64,000 bases of DNA from CAXSBR01 sp964236495 (lineage in GTDB: Bacteria; Actinomycetota; Actinomycetes; Mycobacteriales; Jatrophihabitantaceae). Shown in pieces: positions 31,718 to 40,720 of the stretch. Position numbers and translations under genes: made by a program. Every line of letters starts with the position of its first letter. The first letter of the stretch is position 1. The notes beneath the pieces were generated by a model. It was not told where the DNA came from, made no database searches, and saw only the letters and a program-made list of their open reading frames with translations. Location of the stretch: contig CAXSBR010000011.1 in the NCBI GenBank assembly GCA_964236495.1, positions 31,088 through 95,087 on the forward strand, read 5' to 3'.

Positions 31718-32974
31718 CTACTTCGGCGGGCAATTGAACGCCGCTGGAGCCGCACTCGGTGACGCGCCCGGAGACGGGCTCGGCGTCGTACTCCTGGCTG
31801 AGGGCGTGGTACCCGCCGATCCGCCGTATGCCGGCACCGACTGGATGCGATTGTTGTCCACTCGCACCGGAGCCGCCAACGGCGCCACCAGCTGCTCGGA
31901 CAGCCAGTCGAAGCCAGCCTGCTCGGCAACCTTGAAGGTGTGAAAATTGTGGCCGCCATTGGCCAGGTCGAGTTGGTAGGCACGCATCGGCGCATGCGCC
32001 TGCGCGAGCAGTTGGCGCGCCTGCCGCCATGCGTGCCCGTCGCCGTGGCTGGTGACCATCAGCAACGCCACGTCGGGCACCGGCAGGTGGCCCAGCCGCC
32101 ACATCGGGTCGTTCAGGCATCGCAGCTGCGGGCGTCCCACGAAGACCGGGCCCGTGGTGGTGTCCTGATAGGGAGAGACGTTGCCGCCGATGGACACGCC
32201 GGCACTGAAGATGTCCGGTCGCCGCAGGAGAAAGTTTGTCGCGCAATACCCACCGGTGGAGTAGCCCATCACGGCCCACGAACGGCGATCTGTCGCCACT
32301 CGCAGCGCCTTGATCACGACCGCGCGCACATTGGTCGTCAGTGTCGTCTCGACCTGCGCTTTGCCCGGAATGTCGAGGCACTGGCCGTCCGACGCCGCGC
32401 CCTGGTAGTTCTGCACGGGTAACACGGCGACGAACGGGATCGCCCGGCCGGCGGCAACCTCGCCATCGGCTACGTGCGCCATGTCCAGAGACTGCAACCA
32501 CGACTGCGGGCTGCCCGGGAACCCGTCGAGCAACTCCACGACCGGGAATCGGCGTTGGGCGTAGGTCGGGTCGAAGTAGGCAGCCGGCAGATAGACCCGC
32601 GCGACCTGCATCGAGTGGCTGCCTGCGATCGGAACTTTCAAGCTGATCACAGCGCTGCCGTGCACATGGTGCTGACGCTTGAGCTGCTCGCCGACGTCGT
32701 TGACCAGGCGGTGATCGGGCAGCGGCGGCGGGTCCGCGCTGACTTTGTGTCCGGCAAGATCAGACCAGGAAGTGTAGAAGTGTCCCGTGCAGTTCAGCGC
32801 GACCAGCGCGACTACGGCGGCACCGGCCTGACACGTCACCACCAGCCCCGCCCCCACGACGCCCGAGCGCCAGCCGGTCGCGGGCAGCCGCCTCCATTTG
32901 AGCACCACGGCAGCCGAGATGAGCACGACGACGGCTATCACCACAGCCAGAAAGCCCCGGCCGTCCGGTCCCAT
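31718..32974 (-). CDS. Membrane-anchored esterase (esterase D / antigen 85-like alpha/beta hydrolase)
   Basis: A 418-residue protein with two N-terminal membrane segments (residues 8-26 and about 42-62) and an extracytoplasmic alpha/beta-hydrolase domain. The nucleophile elbow is MGYSTGGYCA (Ser near residue 245), the acid/base region includes TSHGDGHAW and the likely catalytic His is in GGHNFHTFK. FPVVELLDGFPGSPQSW is the oxyanion-side strand of the esterase D family, which includes mycolyltransferases; there is no evidence of mycolate synthesis here, so a generic esterase or acyltransferase is safer. The C-terminal 45 residues are a Ser/Pro/Ala-rich tail ending in a Cys. It stands alone between the PHP gene and the exporter. 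Confidence 0.8.
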   Translation of the reverse strand: MGPDGRGFLAVVIAVVVLISAAVVLKWRRLPATGWRSGVVGAGLVVTCQAGAAVVALVALNCTGHFYTSWSDLAGHKVSADPPPLPDHRLVNDVGEQLKRQHHVHGSAVISLKVPIAGSHSMQVARVYLPAAYFDPTYAQRRFPVVELLDGFPGSPQSWLQSLDMAHVADGEVAAGRAIPFVAVLPVQNYQGAASDGQCLDIPGKAQVETTLTTNVRAVVIKALRVATDRRSWAVMGYSTGGYCATNFLLRRPDIFSAGVSIGGNVSPYQDTTTGPVFVGRPQLRCLNDPMWRLGHLPVPDVALLMVTSHGDGHAWRQARQLLAQAHAPMRAYQLDLANGGHNFHTFKVAEQAGFDWLSEQLVAPLAAPVRVDNNRIQSVPAYGGSAGTTPSARSTTPSPSPGASPSAAPAAFNCPPK

Positions 32975-33092
32975 CGTTGCGTCCTCCCTTCCCTCGCTCT
33001 ACAGCTTGCGCCGCAATCGGCTCAGGTGGAAGCGCATATACCTGGCTGAGAGCGTGCCCGACTCGCCCGACAGCATGCCCGCCGGCATCACG

Positions 33093-34319
33093 TCAGGCGT
33101 CTGACGTCCTGGCGATCGGCGCGGCCACCGCAGGATGCGCCCGCAGCGCCAGCATGCCCAGCAGCAACGCCCCGACCGCGCAGCACGCCAGCACGATCGC
33201 CACCGTCACAGGGCGGCCGCCGAGGCCGCCCAGCGGCGCCACCAGACCGCCCACGAGATATTGCGTCGCACCGTAGACGGCCGCCGCCGATCCGGCCGCG
33301 TCAGGATGATCGGCCAGCGCCAGTGCCGCGGAGTTGGGCGCGACCAGCCCGAAACCGAGCGTCACGAGTAGGAAACCGGCCAGCAGCAGCGGCAGCCCGA
33401 CACCCGACGCCAACGCCGCCAACGCGCACGTCGCACCAACCACGATCACCCACAGCCCGGTCCGCATCGTCGTCGCTGCATTGCGCACGCGGATGCGACT
33501 ACCGACGATGATCGCCAGCGAGTTGACGCCGAAGACGAAGCTGAAGGTCTGGGCCGACAAGCCGAAGGAATCCTCGAGTACGAACGGCGACCCCGAGATG
33601 TAGGTGAACATCGCCGCGAACGCCAGCGCGCCGGAGCCCACAACGGCCAGGAACGCGCCCTGACCCAACAGTCGGCGATAGGCGTCGACGGCGGAAGCGA
33701 TGCCACCCGGTCGGCGATGTTCCAGGGGCAGGCTCTCGGGCAGGATCGCAGCACTCGCAACGACCAGTAGCACGCCCAGCAGCGCGAGCACCACGAAATC
33801 GCCCCGCCAGGACGTGAACCGAACGAGCTGCGCGCCGACAATCGGAGCCAGGATCGGCGCCAGCCCGTTGACCACCATCAAAATCGAGAACAGCCGGGCC
33901 AGCGCCTCCCCGCTGCGCAGATCGCGTGCGACGGCCCGGCTGATGACGATGCCTGCCGAGCCGCCCAGCGCTTGCAACAACCGAGCCAGCAGCAACAGCG
34001 GCAGCGTCGGCGCCACCGCGCAGACCAGGGAGAAGACGGCGAACATGACCACGCCCAGGAGCAGCGGACGCCGTCGGCCCACGCTGTCGGACAACGGTCC
34101 CGCGACCAGCTGGCCCGCTCCGATGCCGACCAGGCAGGCCGTCAACGTCAGCTGCACCGACGCCGAACTGGTGTGCAGCGACGTCGCCACGCGCGGCAAC
34201 GCGGGCAGGTACATATCGATCGACAACGGCGCGAACGACGCCAGGCAGCCCAGCAGCACGATCAGCCGCAGCTGCAGCGGTTGCTCCGCGGGCAAACCGT
34301 CCGCAGACGAAGTCGGCAT
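33093..34319 (-). CDS. Bcr/CflA-family multidrug efflux transporter (MFS)
   Basis: A 408-residue, 12-segment major facilitator. The opening FAPLSIDMYLPALPRVATSL and the loop 2-3 motif GPLSDSVGRRRPLLLG are characteristic of Bcr/CflA proton-coupled exporters (bicyclomycin, chloramphenicol, sulfonamides; also cysteine export). The motif C region and the central loop (ILPESLPLEHRRPGG) are present. ATG 34319 and GTG 34325 are both possible starts. The promoter side carries a 14-base tandem repeat that also overlaps the end of the next gene. Confidence 0.9.
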   Translation of the reverse strand: MPTSSADGLPAEQPLQLRLIVLLGCLASFAPLSIDMYLPALPRVATSLHTSSASVQLTLTACLVGIGAGQLVAGPLSDSVGRRRPLLLGVVMFAVFSLVCAVAPTLPLLLLARLLQALGGSAGIVISRAVARDLRSGEALARLFSILMVVNGLAPILAPIVGAQLVRFTSWRGDFVVLALLGVLLVVASAAILPESLPLEHRRPGGIASAVDAYRRLLGQGAFLAVVGSGALAFAAMFTYISGSPFVLEDSFGLSAQTFSFVFGVNSLAIIVGSRIRVRNAATTMRTGLWVIVVGATCALAALASGVGLPLLLAGFLLVTLGFGLVAPNSAALALADHPDAAGSAAAVYGATQYLVGGLVAPLGGLGGRPVTVAIVLACCAVGALLLGMLALRAHPAVAAPIARTSDA

Positions 34320-34322
34320 GCT

Positions 34323-34378
34323 CACGGTCGGCCGGTCACGGTCGGCCCGTCACGGTCGGCGGTTCACAGTCGGCCGGC
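34323..34378. repeat. 14-base tandem repeat, four units
   Basis: Four units of CACGGTCGGCCGGT with one to three changes each. They fill the gap before the exporter start and run into the last codons (AGRL-stop) of the ABC ATPase gene. Confidence 0.85.
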
Positions 34379-35101
34379 ATCGACGATGCGGCGCAGGAAC
34401 TGCTGCGTGCGCGGCTCGCGCGGCGCGCCGAGCACCTGCTCGGGCGAGCCATGTTCCAGCACCCGGCCACCGTCGAGGAAGCAGACCCGATCCGCGGCCT
34501 CGCGCGCGAAACCCATCTCGTGGGTGGCCATCACGATCGTCATGCCGTCTTTCTTGAGCTCCTTCACCAGCGTCAGCACCTCACCGACGAGCTCGGGATC
34601 CAGCGCACTGGTGACCTCGTCGAGCAGCAGCAACCGCGGTGCGCTGACGATGGCGCGCGCGATGGCGGTGCGCTGTTGCTGTCCGCCCGAGAGCCGATCG
34701 GGATAGTCGCCGGCCTTGTCCGACAGGCCCACCCGGGCCAGCACGTCGCGCGCGCGGGCCTGCGCCTCGCGCCGCGACATTCCGTGCACCAGCCGTGGCG
34801 CCAGGGTGATGTTGTCGAGCACCGTCAGGTGCGGAAACAGGTTGTAGGCCTGGAATACGACGCCGATGCACCGGCGGACAGCGTCGGCGTCGGCGCGCGG
34901 ATCGGTGATGTCAGCGCCGTCGAGGGTGATGACGCCGTCGTCGACGACTTCGAGCAGGTTGATGCAGCGCAGCAACGTCGACTTGCCCGAACCCGAGGCG
35001 CCGATAAGCACCACGACCTCGTGCTCGGCGACGCTCAGGTCGATGCCGTCGAGCACGGTGTGCGCGCCGAAGCGCTTGACCACGTTCTGGATAATCAGCA
35101 C
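34364..35101 (-). CDS. Polar amino-acid ABC transporter ATP-binding protein
   Basis: About 245 residues; the ATPase of an amino-acid importer of the GlnQ/HisP type. Motifs: Walker A GASGSGKST, Q-loop VFQAYNLFPHLTVLDNI, ABC signature LSGGQQQRTAIARAI, Walker B LLLLDEVTSALDPE and the switch His in MATHEMGFAREAADR. GTG 35101 is taken as the start because the family begins just there (LIIQNVVKRFG); TTG 35110 is an alternative that overlaps the permease stop. It is the last gene of the binding protein-permease-ATPase operon; substrate specificity cannot be read from the ATPase. Confidence 0.92.
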   Translation of the reverse strand: MLIIQNVVKRFGAHTVLDGIDLSVAEHEVVVLIGASGSGKSTLLRCINLLEVVDDGVITLDGADITDPRADADAVRRCIGVVFQAYNLFPHLTVLDNITLAPRLVHGMSRREAQARARDVLARVGLSDKAGDYPDRLSGGQQQRTAIARAIVSAPRLLLLDEVTSALDPELVGEVLTLVKELKKDGMTIVMATHEMGFAREAADRVCFLDGGRVLEHGSPEQVLGAPREPRTQQFLRRIVDAGRL

Positions 35102-35102
35102 A

Positions 35103-35984
35103 TCAGACAAGGGCGTTGCCCGAGCGTCGGCGGATGCTGCGAAGGGTGATGTAGTCCGCGACCCGAGCCGTGGGAATCGCCAGCACGACGAACGCCAGCC
35201 CGGCGACCACATAGGGCGTGAAGTTGCCGTCGACTGACACCTCGATCTGAGCGGCACGAATGGCGTCGATGATCGTGCCCAGCACCGAGATCAGCCCGAC
35301 GTCCTTCTGCAGCGCGACGAAATCGTTGAGCAGCGCAGGCAGCACGCTACGCACGGCTTGGGGCAGCACCACCCGGCGCATCGTCTGCGCATAAGTCAAC
35401 CCGAGCGAGCGCGCCGCCGCGCGCTGGCTCGGATGCACCGACTCGATGCCCGCGCGGAACACCTCGGCCACGTAGGCCGTGTAGGTGATAACGATCGCGG
35501 CACCACCGAGCACTGTGGCGTCCTTGGGCACGCCCGACAGCCGCAGGCCGGGCACGCCGAAGCCTACGAGGTACAGCAGGATGATCAGCGGCAGGCCACG
35601 GAAGACGTCGGTGTAGGCGGCGGCGAGGAAGCGGATCGGAAAGAAGATCGGCCCGCGCAATGTGCGCAGCACCGCGACGCCCAGGCCGAGCATCAGCACC
35701 AGCACTTCGCAGACGACGAGCACCTTGACGTTCACCAGGAGCCCGACGAGCACCGGATGGATCGAGGACTTGAACGACGCGCCGTCGAAGAACGACTGCT
35801 GCACCCGGTGCCAGCCCGGCGAGGACACGGTGGCCAGCACCAGCACGGCCAGCAGCACGATCGAGCTGGCCGAGGAGATCAGCACCGATCGGCGACGCTG
35901 GCCGGCGCGGTAAGCCTGGCGTTCCTGCTGTTGCGACGAGACGGCCGGCGCCGGCGCCGCAGCCGCCTTGAACAGGGCCGTCAC
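35103..35984 (-). CDS. Polar amino-acid ABC transporter permease
   Basis: A 293-residue HisM/GlnP-type permease. A cytoplasmic N-terminus of about 35 residues leads to six or so membrane segments, with LLVNVKVLVVCEVLVLMLGL and the coupling loop EVFRAGIESVHPSQRAAARSLGL (the EAA motif) as diagnostic parts, split here as EVFRAGIESVHPSQ and RAAARSLGL. GTG 35984 was chosen because it overlaps the binding-protein stop (GTGA). There is one permease gene only, so the channel is probably a homodimer. Confidence 0.92.
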   Translation of the reverse strand: MTALFKAAAAPAPAVSSQQQERQAYRAGQRRRSVLISSASSIVLLAVLVLATVSSPGWHRVQQSFFDGASFKSSIHPVLVGLLVNVKVLVVCEVLVLMLGLGVAVLRTLRGPIFFPIRFLAAAYTDVFRGLPLIILLYLVGFGVPGLRLSGVPKDATVLGGAAIVITYTAYVAEVFRAGIESVHPSQRAAARSLGLTYAQTMRRVVLPQAVRSVLPALLNDFVALQKDVGLISVLGTIIDAIRAAQIEVSVDGNFTPYVVAGLAFVVLAIPTARVADYITLRSIRRRSGNALV

Positions 35985-37018
35985 GACAGCTTGGGCGCGC
36001 CCTTCTGCGACAGCCACGTCGTGGCCAGCTTGGTCAGGGTGCCGTCCTTGCGCAGCGCGTCGACGGCCTTACTGACACACGTCGTCAGCGAACTGCCCTT
36101 GTCCAGCACCAGGCCGAACTGCTCGGGCGTGCTCTGTCCACTGGGGAGCTGGCCGACGATCACGCCGCTGTCGAGCTGGGCCGAAGCAACGTAGAAGGCG
36201 GTGGGCAGGTCCACGACGAGGCCTTGGATCTGGCCGTTCTTCAGCGCCTGCACTGCGTCGTCGTTGCTGTTGAACACCGCTGGCCTGGAGTCCGGGCGGA
36301 TCGCGCTGACGATGGCCTCGTAACTGGTAGTTCCGACCTGGGCGCCCAGCTTGGCCTTGCGCAGGCCGGCGATCGTCTTCACGTTGGCGATCGCGCTGCC
36401 CTTGGTTGTCACGACTGCCTGAGTGACGTCGTAGTAGCCGGTCGAGAAGTCGAGGAACTTGGCCCGCTGAGTAGTGATCGACACCTCGTTGAGGTCGGCG
36501 TCGAAGGACTTGGGACCGGGGGCGATGGCCGCATTGAACGACACCCGCGTCCACTTCACGGCCGTTTTGGGGTAGCCCAGCTTGCCGGCGACGGCGTAGG
36601 CGACTGCGGACTCGAAGCCCTTGCCGCTGGTGGGGTCGTTCTTCACGAACCACGGCTCGTACACCGGATTGTCGGTGCCGAAGGTGAAGGTGCCGGCCTT
36701 CTTGGTCTTCATTCCGGCCGGCGTGCAGGCGGTAGCGGCGGCCGAGGTCGACGCCGTAGCCGACGCCGGCGCTGAGCTCGACCCGGTTGGCTTCGCGGTG
36801 GTACTGGCCACGGTGGGCTCGGTCGAACTTGGATCGGTCGAGGTGACTGTCGCAGCCGACGACGTCGACAGCGCCGCGGCAGAAGATGAGGACGAGGGCG
36901 CGGACGAGGACACCGTGTCGCCGGAACTCTTGGAGGACGAGCATGCGGCCATCGACGTAAGAGCCACGCTTGCGAGCGCGATCCGGACGAGCGCAGCAGT
37001 ACGAGCAGGTTTGTGCAC
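35981..37018 (-). CDS. Amino-acid-binding lipoprotein of the ABC transporter
   Basis: A 345-residue solute-binding protein (SBP family 3). The signal peptide ends in a lipobox LTSMAAC, followed by about 75 residues rich in Ser/Thr/Ala that tether the domain to the membrane, then the bilobal domain: GTFTFGTDNPVYEPWFV (start of lobe 1), GFESAVAYAVAGKLG, FDADLNEVSITTQRAKFLDFS and QVGTTSYEAIVSA. It captures a polar amino acid or related compound; which one is unknown. GTG 37018 lies exactly at the position expected for a leaderless transcript from the -10 element TATCCT, and has no ribosome-binding site. Confidence 0.9.
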   Translation of the reverse strand: MHKPARTAALVRIALASVALTSMAACSSSKSSGDTVSSSAPSSSSSAAALSTSSAATVTSTDPSSTEPTVASTTAKPTGSSSAPASATASTSAAATACTPAGMKTKKAGTFTFGTDNPVYEPWFVKNDPTSGKGFESAVAYAVAGKLGYPKTAVKWTRVSFNAAIAPGPKSFDADLNEVSITTQRAKFLDFSTGYYDVTQAVVTTKGSAIANVKTIAGLRKAKLGAQVGTTSYEAIVSAIRPDSRPAVFNSNDDAVQALKNGQIQGLVVDLPTAFYVASAQLDSGVIVGQLPSGQSTPEQFGLVLDKGSSLTTCVSKAVDALRKDGTLTKLATTWLSQKGAPKLS

Positions 37019-37024
37019 GCAGAA

Positions 37025-37030
37025 AGGATA
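37025..37030 (-). promoter_or_regulatory. Probable -10 element giving a leaderless mRNA for the ABC transporter operon
   Basis: TATCCT on the minus strand, six bases before GTG 37018, fits TANNNT promoters whose transcript begins at the start codon. A GTGGAC word 16 bases further upstream is a weak -35. No ribosome-binding site is present. Confidence 0.45.
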
Positions 37031-37120
37031 GCGGGCGTCGTTGGGCGTCCACGGCTGACGGTCTTGGTCACCCACCCCCGTATCTGAGTGTGGGGGACCA
37101 CAAGCGGACGTCTCAGCCGG

Positions 37121-37363
37121 TCAGCCGCCGGCGAACGGCGGCAGCACCTCCACGGTGCTGCCGTCGGTCAGCACCGCGCTGCGGTCGGTATTGGCCACGC
37201 CGTCGATCAGGAGGCTGGAGGCCGCCAGAACCCGAGCGAGCCGCTCGCCGTGGCGCCCCGCCAGCACATTAACCAGGCCCGCGACATCTCCGGCGTCGGC
37301 CTGCTCCTCGGCGATGCCTGCCGCGGCCCGAGCCCCGGCGAAGTACCGCACGGTCACACTCAC
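37121..37363 (-). CDS. moaD: MoaD/ThiS-family sulfur carrier protein
   Basis: An 80-residue ubiquitin-like protein ending in the required Gly-Gly (PPFAGG). MoaD forms molybdopterin synthase with MoaE and donates the two sulfurs of the dithiolene from its C-terminal thiocarboxylate. First strand MSVTVRYFAGARAAAG and the DGSTVEVLPPFAGG ending are typical. It lies 10 bases after moaA on the same strand, which favours MoaD over ThiS. MoaE and the remaining Moco genes are not in the window. Confidence 0.9.
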   Translation of the reverse strand: MSVTVRYFAGARAAAGIAEEQADAGDVAGLVNVLAGRHGERLARVLAASSLLIDGVANTDRSAVLTDGSTVEVLPPFAGG

Positions 37364-37373
37364 GGCGACTCAG

Positions 37374-38432
37374 TCATCCGCCGATGGCCGACATCGGGCG
37401 CACCGGCTGTAGAAAGCCTGGGTCGTTGATGCCGTGTCCGGGCGCCTTGATTGCCATGGCCGACATCCACCGCGCGGCGACGATGTCGTCGTCTGCGCCC
37501 GCCCGCAACAACGCCCGTAAGTCGTGCTCGTCGCGGGCGAACAGGCAGTTTCGGATCTGGCCGTCGGCGGTGAGCCGGGTGCGGTCGCAGGCGCCGCAGA
37601 ACGGGCGGGTGACCGAGCCGATGACGCCCACCGTCGCCGGACCGCCGTCGACGAGCCACCGCTCGGCCGGCGCGGCACCGCGGTCGGCGGCGTGCGGGGT
37701 CAGAGTGAAGGCATCGGCGAGCGTGGCCAGGATCTCCTGCGCGGTGATCATCCGATTGCGATCCCAGATGTGGCCGGCATCCAGCGGCATCTGCTCGATG
37801 AAGCGCAGTGAATAGCCGTTGTCCACGCAGAAGCGCAGCAGCTCGACGGCCTCGTCGTCGTTGGTCCCGCGCAGCAGCACGGCGTTGATCTTGACGGGAT
37901 TAAGGCCGGCGACGCGGGCTGCGGCAAGCCCGGCCAGCACGTCGGAAAGCCGGTCGCGGCGGGTGATGGCGGCGTACCGGTCCGGGCGCAGCGTGTCCAG
38001 CGAGACGTTGATGCGGTCCACGCCGGCGTCTTTGAAGGCCTGCGCCCGCCGGTGCAGGCCGATGCCGTTGGTCGTCAGCGAGATCTCCGGACGCGCACGC
38101 AGCGCCGCGGTGGCCGCGACGATCCGCTCGAGTCCCCGCCGCAGCAGCGGTTCGCCGCCGGTGAAACGGACCTCGGTGATTCCCAGCAGTTCGACGCCGA
38201 TCCGGATCAGCCGAATCAGCTCGTCATCGGTCAGCACGTCGTCGGCGGGCAGCCAGTCCAGGCCCTCGGCCGGCATGCAGTAGGAACACCGCAGGTTGCA
38301 CCGGTCGGTGACCGAGACGCGCAGGTCCGTGGCCACCCGGCCGTATCCGTCGCTCAGCTGCCCGAGCAGCCGCGGCCCTGCCAACGGCACAGCTGACACC
38401 GGCACCGCTACAGAACTCAGCCCGGCCGTCAT
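37374..38432 (-). CDS. moaA: GTP 3',8-cyclase MoaA
   Basis: A 352-residue radical-SAM enzyme for the first step of molybdenum-cofactor synthesis (GTP to 3',8-cyclo-GTP). The N-terminal cluster motif is CNLRCSYCMP (CxxxCxxC), followed by the SAM-binding FTGGEPLLRRG; the C-terminal second cluster has FCGACDRTRLTADGQIRNC. The protein ends in Gly-Gly (SAIGG), which in MoaA enters the active site and is essential. ATG 38432 fits the family start. Cotranscribed with moaD. It would supply cofactor for the PaoABC-like enzyme at 5.5-9.3 kb. Confidence 0.95.
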   Translation of the reverse strand: MTAGLSSVAVPVSAVPLAGPRLLGQLSDGYGRVATDLRVSVTDRCNLRCSYCMPAEGLDWLPADDVLTDDELIRLIRIGVELLGITEVRFTGGEPLLRRGLERIVAATAALRARPEISLTTNGIGLHRRAQAFKDAGVDRINVSLDTLRPDRYAAITRRDRLSDVLAGLAAARVAGLNPVKINAVLLRGTNDDEAVELLRFCVDNGYSLRFIEQMPLDAGHIWDRNRMITAQEILATLADAFTLTPHAADRGAAPAERWLVDGGPATVGVIGSVTRPFCGACDRTRLTADGQIRNCLFARDEHDLRALLRAGADDDIVAARWMSAMAIKAPGHGINDPGFLQPVRPMSAIGG

Positions 38433-38558
38433 AGCGTCAAGGGTAGGTGTAGCGGGCGAAGCGGCGTACGGCACGAGGATTACGGTGCACCCAGGTCGGC
38501 GCTCCACACATCGACCATCGACGAACACATCCACTACCCGAACAAGAGGACTGCGCCA

Positions 38559-39965
38559 ATGGCAGACGACGAACAACCCATGCAGAGCACCGTGTTCGTG
38601 CTCTTCGGAGCCACCGGAGACCTCGCCAAGCGGATGGTGCTGCCGGCCTTCTACCGGCTGTTCACCGGCGATCTGATGCCCCCGCAGTGGCATCTGGTCG
38701 GAAACGGCCGTGGCGACGTCAGTCATGAGGACTTCCGCACCCACGTCCACGACGTGCTCACCGAGTTCACGAAGGACCTCGACGAGTCGACGTTCGAGCA
38801 GTTCGCGACGCACCTGTCGTTCGCCGGCGGCGGATTCGACACCGACTCCCCGGGCTCGATGCTCGACGTGCTGCATGACGTGCGGGCGCAGCTACCGGAC
38901 TCGCAGCTGATCCACTACTTCGCGGTGCCGCCGGTGGCGTTCGAGGAGCTGACCAAGGCCCTGGGTGAGCACGATCTTGCCGCCGGTGCGCGCGTCGTCT
39001 ACGAGAAGCCTTACGGGACGTCGCAGGCCAACTTCGAGGAGCTGGACCAGGTCGTGCACACGGTGCTTGAGGAAGATCAGGTGTATCGGATCGACCATTT
39101 CCTGGGTAAGGAGGCGACGCAGAACCTGCACGTGCTGCGCTACGGCAACGCCCTGATCGACGCGATCTGGAGCCGCGAGAACGTGCGCTCCGTGCAGATC
39201 GACGTGCCCGAGACCTTGAACATCGACGACCGCGCCGGGTTCTACGACGCCACCGGCGCCTTCCTGGACATGATCGTCACCCACCTGTTCGAGCTGGTGG
39301 CGGAGGTGGCGATGGAGGCGCCGGCCTCGTTCTCGGCCGACGATCTGCAATCTGCCCGCTCGGCGGTAGTGGCCGCGTTCCGGCCGCTCGACCCGGCCGA
39401 TGTGGTGCTGGGCCAGTACGACGGCTACCACCACGTCGCCGGCATCGACGCGAAGTCGACCACCGACACCTTCGTCGCCGCACGGATGTGGGTGGACACC
39501 GACCGCTGGCACGGCGTGCCGTTCTACCTGCGCACCGGCAAGTGCCTGGCCGCCGACGCCGAACTCGTCACGCTCGTGCTGCATCGCCCCGAAGGCCCGC
39601 TCACGCACCTGCCGGTGGACGGTGCTGCCGTCCAGTTAGACCTGGCCGGCAGCGGCGGCCTGTCGATCCGCACCGTGCTCAAGAAGCCCGGCGACGGCCT
39701 CGCTCTGACGACGGCGAATCTTGCGGTTGGACTGGACTCGGTCGACGGCGGCGGTGTGCTGCCGCCCTACTCGCGGCTGATCCACGACGTCATGCGCGGG
39801 GACCGCTCGCTGTTCACCCGCCCGGACGGGCTTGCCGCGACTTGGACCGCGGCCGCGCGGCTGCTGGCGCATCGGCCTGACGTCCAGCCCTACGCCAAGG
39901 GCTCGTGGGGTCCCACGGCGGCAGCGGAGCTGGTGGCGCCGGACCGGTGGCTGGCGGGCCAGTAG
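38559..39965 (+). CDS. zwf: Glucose-6-phosphate 1-dehydrogenase
   Basis: A 468-residue enzyme that oxidises glucose 6-phosphate to 6-phosphogluconolactone, feeding the pentose phosphate pathway. The coenzyme-binding motif is FGATGDLAKRM (residues 13-23), EKPYGT lies in the middle, and the substrate/active-site motif RIDHFLGKE (His as catalytic base) is at about residues 177-185. C-terminal G6PD domain motifs such as FYLRTGKCL are present. AAGAGGA precedes the ATG by about 10 bases. It stands divergent from moaA, with no opcA or transaldolase neighbour, so it is separate from the usual actinobacterial pentose-phosphate operon and may be a second isozyme. Confidence 0.93.
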   Translation: MADDEQPMQSTVFVLFGATGDLAKRMVLPAFYRLFTGDLMPPQWHLVGNGRGDVSHEDFRTHVHDVLTEFTKDLDESTFEQFATHLSFAGGGFDTDSPGSMLDVLHDVRAQLPDSQLIHYFAVPPVAFEELTKALGEHDLAAGARVVYEKPYGTSQANFEELDQVVHTVLEEDQVYRIDHFLGKEATQNLHVLRYGNALIDAIWSRENVRSVQIDVPETLNIDDRAGFYDATGAFLDMIVTHLFELVAEVAMEAPASFSADDLQSARSAVVAAFRPLDPADVVLGQYDGYHHVAGIDAKSTTDTFVAARMWVDTDRWHGVPFYLRTGKCLAADAELVTLVLHRPEGPLTHLPVDGAAVQLDLAGSGGLSIRTVLKKPGDGLALTTANLAVGLDSVDGGGVLPPYSRLIHDVMRGDRSLFTRPDGLAATWTAAARLLAHRPDVQPYAKGSWGPTAAAELVAPDRWLAGQ

Positions 39966-39977
39966 CGTGCTCTGCTG

Positions 39978-40580
39978 ATGCGCTGGTGGACGCCGGTGTC
40001 GGCGGGTCTGGCGCCGGTGTCGTTGATCGGGAGCTGGACCGTCGCGGCGGCGCGGCGGCCCGGGTTCGATTCCCTGCGCGACACCATCAGTGCGCTGGCT
40101 GCCGTGGGCGCCCCTGGGCGGTGGATCGTCACCGCCGGCTTGACCGTCACCGGCCTATGTCACCTGCTCACCGCCGCCGGCCTGAGCGAAGCTCATATGC
40201 GCGGTCGCGTCGTGCTGGCATCGGCCGGGGTGGCGACCCTGGCGGTGGCGGCGTTCCCGCTGCCCGCCGCGCACGGCGCGTCGACGATGCACACCATCAG
40301 CGCCACCACCGCCTTCGTGGCGCTGTCGGTGTGGCCGGGCGCGGCCGTGCATTTGGGCAGGCGCGGTTCTAGCGATCCGTTCGGCAGACGGATCGGCTTC
40401 TGCGCCGCCGCGGTTCTGTGGGCAACGCTGGGCGCCTTCGCCGTCGCGCTGGCTCAAGGACGTTATGTAGGCCTGGCCGAACGGGTCGCGGCCGCTGCGC
40501 AGGTGCTGTGGCCGCTGGTCGCGGTGGCTTTGATCACGCTGCGCACGAGGCACGCACATTCCCAGCCGAGGCTCGGATGA
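39978..40580 (+). CDS. DUF998-family membrane protein
   Basis: A 200-residue protein with about six hydrophobic segments and the DUF998 opening (LIGSWTVAAARRPGFDSLRDTISALAA, cited here as SLRDTISALAA, with the conserved 'dtIS.L'). HTISATTAFVAL is the second diagnostic block. The function of DUF998 proteins is unknown. It follows zwf after 12 bases and is probably cotranscribed. Confidence 0.8.
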   Translation: MRWWTPVSAGLAPVSLIGSWTVAAARRPGFDSLRDTISALAAVGAPGRWIVTAGLTVTGLCHLLTAAGLSEAHMRGRVVLASAGVATLAVAAFPLPAAHGASTMHTISATTAFVALSVWPGAAVHLGRRGSSDPFGRRIGFCAAAVLWATLGAFAVALAQGRYVGLAERVAAAAQVLWPLVAVALITLRTRHAHSQPRLG

Positions 40581-40720
40581 GCCTGCCCCGATAGTGACTG
40601 GGAGAAGCACGGAACTGCGCCGGTGACGGCGCCAGGCGGACGTGAAGCTGTTTGATCAAGCCACTGAGCGAGCCGGCCGGCCGGCTACCTGGGCGGATCT
40701 CGACGGTTTGCGCTGCTGAC

